Below are positions 54,361 to 64,000 of a DNA stretch of 64,000 nucleotides, piece by piece; position 1 is the stretch's first letter, and every line of letters starts with the position of its first letter. The position numbers and the translations under genes are program-made. The stretch spans positions 35,473,609 through 35,537,608 of the forward strand of contig CM075760.1 of NCBI GenBank assembly GCA_037974335.1, read 5' to 3'. Below the pieces are notes generated by a model that ran no database searches, was not told where the DNA came from, and saw nothing but the letters and a program-made list of their open reading frames with translations. Source of the stretch: Prionace glauca. Lineage: Eukaryota; Chordata; Chondrichthyes; Carcharhiniformes; Carcharhinidae.

Positions 54361-57300
54361 GCGTTTATCTGTTGAGGTTATTGTGTGGTTGGGTTACTTT
54401 AAAATCCGAATGTCTGTTTTACAATTCAGCGTTTCTGCAGCGTTTAATCTCGATGACATCTATTGGCTGCGGTTTGTACCATCTACTGCACAAGTGTTTG
54501 AAATTTGGACCAAAAATTTAAAACAATCTAAAATTTCTATATTTATCCAGTGAAAATGTTCCACTCTCTCACAATGCTGGTGCTGCTGTGCAATAATTTC
54601 TGCTTATTCTAAACATGAATTAGTTTGGTGATGGGCGAATTGGCTGGAATTTATATTAAACATTTCTGTAAATGTTATATTTGATTCTGTTGAGAGTGTT
54701 TGTAGAATTGAGCTGCTTCCGCATGAAGCGGGGTTCAGTCTCTCAGTGATGCGTGTTTTTTCCTCTGATGAGGAGATTATGAATCTGGATGACTCTAAAT
54801 ACGTAAAATTTGTGAATTAATTTGGTGTTTCTGCATTGTTTGAACTCAGTGACACCGAGCTGTTACACGTTTTGTGATTGAATATGAACATTCTGCGGGT
54901 CGCAACTGCTTGATGCATGACTGCAGGGAGAAATAAAGCAGGCTTTATTGTATTTGTATGTTTAAAATCTTTAGTGATATCGGCTTACTCCACTCATTCA
55001 GAACATAGTTTGTCACTGCATTCAGATTTTGGGGTATCTGCAATGTTTAATCTCGGTGGCATTTGATGGCTGGAACTTTTACCATCCAAATGTTTAAATA
55101 TGTTTGAAATATGACCCAATGTGAATAAGATGTGATAAAGTTTCAATGCTAATTTGTTGGACAAATTCCACCTCCTCGCAATGCTATTGCTATTATTCTA
55201 GATTTATGTTTAGTTTAATAATTGGTTAAGAGCTAGTTTGCTAGATTCGATATTGAGGTTTTTTTTGCAATGTTATATTTGATTCTGTTGAATGGATAAT
55301 TGATCTGTTTTTCTGTGAAACGGATTCATTCCCTCATTGATGTGTTTTGTTGTGTTTCTGCTGAGGAGATTCTATGGTGCAGTCACTGTGAATGTTTAAA
55401 ATTTGTGCTATAGTTTGGCTTTGTGGCATTATTTCTGTGTTGTTTAAATAGTGTATAACGGTGCCGTTGAGAGTTTAGATGTTTTCTGGTTGAACAGAAA
55501 CAATCTTTGAGTTTGAAAATCCTTGTAGGGAGAAAACAAGCAGGTTGGGGGGAAAGAACACCTAAAAGATATCGCAGCATTTTTATAAATTTTAAATAAC
55601 GCTTACAAATTCAAGTGAGTCATGACTTACAACGCTCATTCGGACACTTAGTCTTTGCTGCAATCACAAACTTCTCATTTACAAGGTTAATAGTAAAATT
55701 AATATAAATCAAAGAATTATTATTCGGTAATTTAACTCCATATTCACCATAGAGTATTTTATATTAATAATTTAGCAATAATCCCCTTTAATAGTTCTGT
55801 TGTGTATTTCACACAATTAACATGACCAGAACATTTTCCAGACTGGAAATATTTTGTGACAATTCCAGAAGCTATTTCAATGATAACCTGCTGTTTTCAC
55901 AGCCGTGCTCAGTTGAACAAGATACTTTGCATTAATCGGTATATCCCAGATTAAGTTCGCATTTACTGGAATACGAGTTTTGCAGAATAATTTCCTTTTT
56001 GGAAATTTTTGTATCCGATTATTAATTTTTTTCTATGCAATTGAAACCAGATTATCCGTTCTAAGTATTTTTTTAAATTAGATACCGAGATAATTAATTG
56101 GTTTTCGCATCTCAAAATTTGTGAAATTGTTTAGTGTTCCTCAATTGTTTTTACATTGTTTACGCTCAGTGAAACTGAGCAGTTCTGGCTAAATGAAAAT
56201 AAAATTGCCTTTGAATATTCTTGTAGGGATAAAGCAGAAAAGTTTCGGAAAATAAAATAAATATATCTTAGGGCATTTTATTCATGTTAACTAATGGTTA
56301 CATATTAAAATAAAACATGAATTACAATTCACTGTACCTCTGTTAGGGACATTACACTGCCCTGAATCTGTTATATTCGAAGTCCTCATTTTCAGAAAAA
56401 TAATTGCCCAGTTTTTGTGATTTGAGACAGTCAGGGAGAAATAGTTAAAAGGCAAAGGGAGTTTTAAAATGAACATCAGGTTAATTTAAAATGTTTGTTG
56501 ATTTTTTCACTGTTGTAATTTGACCTTTGATCAATTAGAATCAAACAGTTTATAAAAATTTGACAGACTGAACACAGTTTTCTGACAGATGAAATTCGCT
56601 GACACTGAAGTAAAATTGTTCAAATGATTGTGTTTGAATTGTAGTAAAGTGTTAACAGAAACTGGCTACCGACTGACAATTAAATGCTTGAAATTCAAAA
56701 AGATTACTTTATAGAAAAATAATATGATATTATAAATACTATAAAAATAATATTAGTTCAGCACTTAATAACATCATGTCTCCCATTAATGTTAAACACA
56801 GAATAAATGACAGAATGGAAGAATTCATACTAACTGAAGCTTATGTTTAATTCTTATTAAATATTATAATGAAGAAAAGGTTGAGACTTATATTCTGCAT
56901 CGTGTTTTTAGCGTTACAGAGCATTTGAATCAATTATCGTCTTTATGTTTGCACTGTTTAATTCAGATCTTCTTTTATTAAACAATGTGTTCAGTAATGA
57001 AGTTGTTATATGGGTGGTCTAAATTATTAAATCTAGGAAGCAGTATTATTGATTTCAAACGGCCAGGCCGTTACAGTCTGGACAAACTCAGAAATCTGCA
57101 TTTTTAACACGTTTGTTCGTTGTAATAAGATATTTGTAGTAAAAGTGAAAAAGTAAAATATTACAATGTGATTAGATTTAAGTAAATGAATGACAGATGT
57201 TTGAATGTTTCCATTCAGTAATTTGAAATTATAGTTTAACATTGAGATTTAATTGTAACCTAATTATTTAACAATGTTGGGAACAGAAGCACGTTTTGAA

Positions 57301-57930
57301 TGATTGAAAACTCATTTTATTACAGAGAACATATCAGCTGACAGGAGAACTAACTGACAATTAAAAATAACTTAAAATGTAATATTAACGCTGATTAATT
57401 TAAAACAAAAGACCTTGAATATTGCACTGCGTGCAAAATATCATCAGTCTTAGAGAATATTTAATTGTATCAAAATGAATTCAAAAACAAAACATTTCTT
57501 TACTCAGCTGTGCTCGGCTCGATAAATTGTTTTGCCTTGATAATTTTGTTGATTACATTTAATTAAGAAATTAGATCCAATCAGGTAACGATTTTCAATG
57601 TAAATATTTCCCGGTTTGTTTAATTCATAGTGTGTCACTGTATCTCTGTTAGGGACATTGAACTATTACTGTGTCACTGTATCTCTGATAGGGACATTGA
57701 ACTGTCCTGAATCTGTTATTTTTGATCATTTTCAGCGAAATTACATTTTTACACAATTTCGCGAAGTGATGCAGGCAGAGAGAAATAATTAAAAGTCGAG
57801 AGGAGTTCTGAAATGAATACCCGCTTAATTTAAAATAGGTTATTGATTTTCTGTTGTAACTTAACTATTGATCAATGAGAATCCAACAGTTTGAAATTGA
57901 CAGATTGAACAGATCTTTCTGCTGGGAACT
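54360..57930. repeat. Old direct repeats of about 600 bp in the J-C intron
   Basis: Related blocks follow one another. GCAGCGTTTAATCTCGATGA (54,437) pairs with GCAATGTTTAATCTCGGTGG (55,039). TATATTTGATTCTGTTGA occurs at 54,676 and 55,275. CCTTGTAGGGAGAAA (55,523) pairs with TCTTGTAGGGATAAA (56,220). TCTCTGTTAGGGACATT with CTGAATCTGTTAT occurs at 56,340 and twice near 57,645-57,720. Identity is patchy, so the duplications are old. No constant exon recognised. Confidence 0.7.
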
Positions 57931-58400
57931 CGACTGTTGAACTGTTTGTGTCTGTTCTCTTTCTGGGCGTGTGGTCACTGTGTTGGGACCAGGAATCTCC
58001 CTGACTGGTTATAAATCTTTTGATTCCTTCTTCTGTACAGCAGGAAGTGAAATTTGATTTATTTCTTCAATGCACTTGTATCTGTGGGAAATGTGACTGT
58101 TTGACTCGGTGTCTCAGAAATTAAGTCCCTGAAGCATATTGTGTCTATCAGAGAAGCAGAAACATCCAACTTTAGAGGGAGAATTGGGTGATTTTTAAGC
58201 AGTGATGTACCGGCCTTGGGAATGTTCGATGAACAAATACAAAGTGAGATTTACTATATTGTGCTCCGTACTACAGCAGCCCCTGAACTGTTCAGTTTGA
58301 CAGTTGAAGGGTCAAATTCACTTGCATATTATTTTTAATCTTCTAAAGGCATTTTAGAGACATTTGCTCGGCCAGAATTTTTAATCTAATTGTTCCTTCA
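57930..58400. other. Intron sequence, nothing recognised
   Basis: No repeat or exon seen. Confidence 0.5.
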
Positions 58401-58790
58401 TAAAGTGTTGATATGAAGCATCCTTGAACAACTGCAATCCATATGCTGCAGGCATCCGCCCTGCTGTTAGGCAGGAAGTTCCAGGATTTTGACCCAGCGA
58501 TTATGAATGAATTGAGAAATTGTTTCAGGTCAGGATGGTGTGTGTTTTGGAGGGGAGCTTACAGGTTATAGTGTTTCAGATGTGGCTGCTGCCCTTGTCC
58601 TGTTAGGATGTAAAGGCAGCGGGTTTGGACAGTGTATTCTATGGAGCCTTGGTGAGTTGCTGCAGTGCATGTTGTATATAATACACACAGTGCTGACACT
58701 GCCTGTTAGTGATGGAGAGAGTGAATAGGGTGAATGAGGGGCCGGGTAATCTTGTGGGTGGCTTTGCCCTGGATTGTGTCAGATTGCGTG
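58400..58790 (-). mobile_element. LINE H-type 3' end in the J-C intron
   Basis: Along plus: GGAAGTTCCAGGATTTTGAC, GTCAGGATGGTGTGTGTTTT, GGAGCCTTGGTGAGTTGCTG and GCATGTTGTATATAATACAC. The best-preserved copy of this segment in the window. Confidence 0.82.
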
Positions 58791-58979
58791 AGGATTTACA
58801 AGTTTCTCTCATTGAGGAAAGAGGAAATTATTCAATTGTGACTGACTTGTGAAAGATTTAAATGTTTTTCCAACACTTGCCCCACAGTCCGTGTTGTGCT
58901 CGTTTGTCACTCCCACTTACTGTGCGAGTGGGTGAGTATGTGTGGAGTGAGGGTGCTTTTCCAGACTGAATCAGCCAGA

Positions 58980-59872
58980 TAGAGACTTACACACATCACA
59001 CACTCTCACACACATAAATACACACAGAGAGACGCTCATATTTTCTCACACATACACACGCACACTTATTTTCTCTCTCATACGATATCTCACACACATT
59101 CTCTTTCTCTCACGGTCTACATACTCTGTCTCAAATACAAATCCAGACATACTCTCACTCTCTCAATCAGTCTCTCACATCTCATACACAAAAACACTCA
59201 CACGCACACATCTCCACAAACATTCTCTCTTACACGCAGACACACACACACACATAAGCATAGTCTCATGCTCTCACACACGCAATCTCTCTCCCACACT
59301 CTGTCACACACGCTCAAGTTGTCTCTCATTTATTCACACACACTTTCTCACAATTCCCCTTGCACTTGCATCTCTTTCTCTCTCTCTCACACACACACAT
59401 ATTTCTATCTCGGTTGCACAGATTATCTCACACCTGTACATTCTTGCTCTCTCTCACACGAGCTCGCTCACACTCTCTCACAAACATAGACCTATGCACA
59501 CACTCCAACTTACACACAGACACAGTCTCTCCCACAAGCACAGTGTCACGCAAACGTTCTCTGTCACACACACACACACACACACACACTTTGCCTCTAT
59601 CACCCATGTTCATTGCACACATTTTTCTCACTCACACACAATCCCATGCACACTTCCACACACTCATGAACAGTATATTTGCTTTCTAGTAGGCACACTG
59701 CCCCCTCTTGCAAACGCAGCCCACTGTCTCACACATGTGCAAACACAGTCTGTCACACACAGGCACCTTCTCACACACATTCACCCTCTCTCTCTATCAA
59801 ACACACACCCAAACACACCTCACACACTTTCCACCTCACATACGTCAGAGAGACTGTCATTTACATCGTAGA
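58980..59872. repeat. CA/CT-rich low-complexity tract
   Basis: CACACA, CTCTCT and TCTCACA units in loose order, almost free of G on the plus strand. Open frames through it are artefacts. Confidence 0.93.
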
Positions 59873-60172
59873 ATAGAATCACGAGATCCTACAGTACAGA
59901 AGGAGGCCATTCAGCCCATCGAGTCTGCATCAACAGGAATTCCACCAAAGCCCTATCCCCATAACCACATGTGTTTACTCTAACTAGACCTCCTGAACCT
60001 ATTCGCACGGCCAGTCCCCTGAACCCAAACTTCTTTGGACTGTGGGAGGAAACAGGAGCATCCGAAGGAAACCCAAGCAGACATGGGGTGAACTTACTAA
60101 CTCCATACACAATGACTCATATCGGGAATTGAACTGTGAGGCAGCAGCGTTAATCGCCGTGCACCTCGGCCT
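59873..60172 (-). mobile_element. tRNA-SINE in the J-C intron
   Basis: Full length in minus orientation: AGAAGGAGGCCATTCAGCCC, ATCGAGTCTGCATCAACAGG, GGGAGGAAACAGGAGCATCC, then the head complement ATTGAACTGTGAGGCAGCAG to GTGCACCTCGGCC. The B box is degraded. Confidence 0.9.
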
Positions 60173-60224
60173 CCCCCTCCCTCTCCCCCGGTAACATTTG
60201 AATGAGGGTGGGATCGAGGAGCCC

Positions 60225-60445
60225 GAGTAAAACTCATGTGAATAAGTTTCAGCGGGAAATTCTTCTCTGTTTGGAGTCATATTTAGCACAAAACAAGATG
60301 GTGATGGTTGTTGGAGGTCAAACATCTAAGTTGAGAAATCACTGCAGGAGTTCGGCAGGGGGCTGTTCTGGGACCAACAATCTTCTATTGCTTCATCAAT
60401 GACACATTCCATCCAACATGAGGTCAGAAGTAGGGATTTCCATGT
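60225..60445 (+). mobile_element. LINE H-type reverse transcriptase scrap
   Basis: Pieces in two frames: YLAQNKMVMVVGGQTS and, in another frame, AGVRQGAVLGPTIFYCFIND, the conserved region before the catalytic Asp pair. Broken at least once; orientation opposite to the other LINE H copies. Confidence 0.75.
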
Positions 60446-60760
60446 GTTACACCGGACACAAAGACACAATCAATAAGAAGGGATCTGGCTGAGACTAAGT
60501 CCGCCTGGCTCCCCAATACTGGTGTAAACTTGGTGTTTGATTCCTGTGTGACCCTAGTTTTGCTGGAAGCTTCCCTTCCAGCTCCCTCAGTCTGTCTATT
60601 TGTTCACTGATCCGTGTTTCTGAAAGAAAGGCCCCGACATTAAAGCAGCTGCCCGGTGATCTACACTGATTCCTGACTTTACACAGTCCTGTTACTGAAA
60701 GCTGATCAATGGAGAGAATCGGGAAAAGATCAATGGAGAGGGAGAGGAGGAGGTGGCTCA
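60446..60760. other. Intron sequence, no constant exon recognised
   Basis: I looked for an immunoglobulin-domain frame (Cys-Trp-Cys spacing) behind an acceptor and found none. A segment near 60,715 (GAATCGGGAAAAGATCAATG and GGAGAGGGAGAGGAGGAGG) recurs at about 61,030. Confidence 0.5.
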
Positions 60761-63250
60761 CTGACTCTCTCACCCTCACCCACACTGACTCACTCACCCT
60801 CAATCTCTCATCCTCACTCAAATAACTTCACTCACTCACCCTCAATCTCTCATCCTCACTCAAATAACTTCACTCACTCACCCTCACTTACCCACCTTCC
60901 CTCACTGACACACTCTCACTCACTCACCCTCATTCACTCACCTTCAATCTCTCATCCTCACTCAAAGAACTTCACTCACTCACCCTCACTTAATCACCTT
61001 CCCTCACTGACACACACTCTCTCACTCACTCACCCTCATATGTAGAGAATCGGGAAAAGATCGATGGAGAGGGAGAGGAGGAGGTGGCTCATTGACTCTC
61101 TCACCCTCACCCACACTCACTCACTCACCCTCAATCTCTCATCCTCACTCAAATAACTTCACTCACTCACCCTCAATCTCTCATCCGCACTCAAATAACT
61201 TCACTCACTCACCCTCAATCTCTCATCCTCACTCAAATAACTTCACTCACTCACCCACCTTCCCTCACTGACACACCCTCACTCACTCACCCTCACTTAC
61301 CCTCAATCTCTCATCCTCACTCAAAGAACTTCACTCACTCACCCTCACTCACTCACCTTCAATCTCTCATCCTCACACAAACAACTTCACTCACTCACCC
61401 TCACTCACTCACCTTCAATCTCTCATCCTCACTCAAACAACTTCACTCACTCACGCTCACTCACTCACCTTCAATCTCTCATCCTCACTCAAACAACTTC
61501 ACTCACTCACGCTCACTTACCCACCTTCCCTCACTGCCACACTCTCACTCACTCACCCTCATTCACTCACCCTCACTCACTCATCCACAATCACTCACCC
61601 ACACTCACTCATCCTCATTTATGCTTACTGACTCGCCCTCATTCACTCACCCTTGCTCACTCGTCCACCCTCACGCACTCGCCCTCAAGCACTTGCCCTC
61701 AAGCACTCGCTCTCACACAGTCGCCCTCACACACACTCGCTCTCATGCACTCGCCCTCACGCACTCATCCCCATGCACTCAACCTCATGCACCCGCCCTC
61801 ACGCACTCGTCCACATGCACTCATCCTCATGCACTCATCCTCATGCACTCAACCTCATGCACTCAACCTCATGCACTCAACCTCATGCACTCAAACTCAG
61901 AAGCTCACTGATCTGAGTTACTCACCCTCACACACTCACTCACTCATAATCGCTCACTCATATTCCCTCACTCACTCTCATCCATCGCCCCTCACACACA
62001 CAAGCACTCACACACCCTCAATCAACCTCACTCGTTCACTCAAACACACGCCCTGACTCACTCATCCTCACACCCTCACACACTCACTCACTCACAATCA
62101 CTCACTCATATTTGCTCACTCACTCTCATCCATCCTCACTCACCCACAAACACTCATTCAACCTCACTCGTTCAACTTCAATCACTCAGCCTGACTCATT
62201 CATTCTCACACCCTCACTGACTCACTCACATTCACTCACTCTCACACCCTCAGTCACGCACCCACATTCACTCACTCACCCTCACGCACTCACCCTCACG
62301 CGCCCTCATTAACTCACTGTCACTCAGCCACCCACACTCATATACCATCACTCACTAAACCTCATCCACTGACTTAGACCCTCAGTCAGTCACCAACATT
62401 CATACTCACCTTCATTCACTCATCCCACTAATCCACCCTCACTCACCGAGTCTCACTCTCTCACCCTCACTCACTCACCCCATTCTCTCACACTCACTCA
62501 CCCCACTTACCCACCCTCACTCATCCAGTCTAACTCACTCTCACTCACACTCACTCACTCACCTACCTACCCTCAATCACCCAGACTCACCCCCACAGAC
62601 TCAAGCTCAATGACCTTCTCTCTGTCTCTCTCTCTCACTAGCGCCACCTCACCCATTGCAACTCACTCAAACTCACACACCTACCTTCACTCACACACAC
62701 TCACATCCTCATCATCACTCAAATTCACACACCCTAACTCTCAAATCCTCAATCACTCGTCCTCATCAACCACCTTCACTCACTCATCCTCACTCTCCCA
62801 CCCATCCACATTCATTCTCCCTCACACACCACCCTCAATAACACACCCTGACTCACTCACTCTCACCCTTCACTTACACAGTTATATTCACTCCCTCACC
62901 CTCATTCACTCAATCTCACTCACTTTCACTCACCCACCTCCACTAACCTTCACATATCCTCACTCACTCTCCCTCATTCTTTCACTCTTGCTTACCTACA
63001 CTCTTCCAGCCACCTTCACTCACATTCAGCCTCCTTCACTCACCTACCCTCACTCACACATCCTCATTTACTCACGCTCTCTCACCCTCACCCACACTTA
63101 CTCACCCTCAATCACTCATCCTCACTCAAAGAACTTCACTCACTCACCCTCACTTCCCCACCTTCGTTCACACATACACCATCATTCATCAAAACTCACT
63201 CATTTAATCACTCACCTTCACACACTCACATTCTCCCACTTACACTCACT
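60760..63250. repeat. CTCACTCACTCACC minisatellite, about 2.5 kb
   Basis: Short units (CTCACTCACTCACCCTCA and TCATCCTCACTCAAATAACT) combine into longer ones of roughly 50-70 bp. A larger block of about 330 bp, starting with GGGAAAAGATCAATGGAGAG, occurs twice (60,720 and 61,035). One sub-array uses ATGCACTCAACCTC (61,740-61,890). The plus strand is strongly C-rich over G. Frames across it are artefacts. Confidence 0.95.
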
Positions 63251-63254
63251 GAAT

Positions 63255-64000
63255 CTGTGTGGGGAGGGCCTGCAACGAAAGAGAAGAAATATCTCAAGCT
63301 GCAGTTTGGTGTTCAAAGCTGGGAGCTGCCCTGGGAGTGCAGAGAGCTGGAGGGATTCGCTGGGGGCTCAGGGCCAGGGGCAATGACAAAGAGTCAGGGG
63401 GGCACAGGAGGCGAGGGAAAGGGCAGAGAGCCGTGGGTGGGGGGAAGGCAGAGAGCTAGGGGAAACAGCAGAGATCTGGAGGAAGGGCAGAGAGGCGGGG
63501 GAAAGAGTACACAGCCGGGGAACAGGGTGCAAAGTCAGGGGAAAGTGCGGAGAGAGAGGGCAAAGGACAGGGAGCAGGGGAAAGGGCAGAGAGACCAGTG
63601 AAAGGGGAGAGAGCTGAAAGAAAGGGCAGAGAGATGGGGAAAAGTGTAGAAAGACCAGGGAAAGGGGAGAGAATCAGGAAAAAGGGCGGGGAGGCACGAA
63701 AAAGGGCAGGGAGGCAGGAGAAAGGGCAGAGAGCCGAGGGAAAGGGCAGAGAGCCGAGGGAAAGGGCAGAGAGCCCAGGGGAAAGGGCAGTAGAGTCAAG
63801 GGGAAAGCTTAGAGACCTGGGGGGAAGGAGAAAGAGGGGGGGGGGGGGAGAAGGAAAAGAGGGCAGAGAGCTGAGGAACAGCGTGGGGGGTGAGGGAAAG
63901 AACAGAGAGCCGGGGGAGAGGGCATAGAGCTGGAGGGAAGTGTAGAGAGCCAGGTGGAAATACAGAGAGCCGGATAAAAGGGGAAAAGAGCCACCGTGAA
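63255..64000. repeat. G/A-rich repeat with GAGCT and GAGCC motifs
   Basis: Degenerate unit of about 20 bp, GGGAAAGGGCAGAGAGCCGA, repeated some 25-30 times, with variants GAGAGCTGGAGG, GAGAGCTAGGGG and GAGAGCTGAGG. It includes a run of about 15 G near 63,840. The plus strand is almost pure purine, the reverse of the array before it. It continues past the window end. It lies in the J-C intron, with G on the non-template strand of IgH transcription. Confidence 0.93.

Noticed and set aside
58980-63386. Many long open frames rich in His, Thr, Ser and Leu (for example 62,610-63,386)
   Set aside because: They run through CA- and CTCA-type simple repeats, appear in several frames at once and lack any splice or family feature.
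63257-63994. Arg/Glu/Gly-rich open frames at the end of the window
   Set aside because: Products of the purine repeat with no stops; overlapping frames in all directions.
54137-64000. Constant-region exon inside the window
   Set aside because: No acceptor followed by an immunoglobulin-domain frame with Cys-Trp-Cys; the exons probably lie past base 64,000.
1-64000. Retrovirus or LTR element
   Set aside because: No LTR pair and no gag-, protease- or envelope-like frame seen; all retroelements recognised are LINEs, SINEs or Penelope-like.

Overview
The window is vertebrate genomic DNA, almost certainly from a shark. Three things point there: a germline immunoglobulin heavy-chain cluster in the cartilaginous-fish layout V-D1-D2-J, tRNA genes matching vertebrate sequences, and a dense load of tRNA-derived SINEs and CR1-like LINEs of the kinds common in elasmobranchs. 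The species cannot be told from the sequence.

Bases 1-20,553 form a large inverted duplication. The left arm (1-8,030) and right arm (13,391-20,553) are about 97% alike where I compared them by hand. Each arm holds one intact two-exon class A GPCR gene of GPR139-like type, a tRNA-Phe(GAA), a tRNA-Leu(AAG), a Glu-type tRNA with a damaged anticodon stem, and a decayed tRNA-Glu relic. The spacer (8,031-13,390) holds a Penelope-like fragment and a 3.6-kb CR1-like LINE. A partial third copy of the unit, without the receptor exons, lies at about 23,180-23,890.

From 20.7 to 41.4 kb the window is mostly decayed repeat: several CR1-like LINE pieces in both orientations (two with clear nested insertions), SINEs, an 84-bp minisatellite of about ten units, and microsatellites. 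I see no host protein gene there.

From about 40 to 64 kb lies an immunoglobulin heavy-chain array on the + strand. Cluster 1 (about 40.0-44.8 kb) is dead: its V segment has lost the leader, carries a stop and is split by two repeats. Cluster 2 (about 48.4-64 kb) looks functional in germline form: TATA-like promoter, split leader, VH exon with 23-bp RSS, D1 (12/22), D2 (12/12) and JH (23) with a splice donor. The RSS spacers alone dictate the order V to D1 to D2 to J. The constant exons lie beyond the window. The J-C intron runs at least 9.8 kb and contains old repeats of about 600 bp, then nearly 5 kb of strand-skewed simple repeat that is C-rich and then turns sharply G-rich with GAGCT motifs, resembling a switch region in composition.
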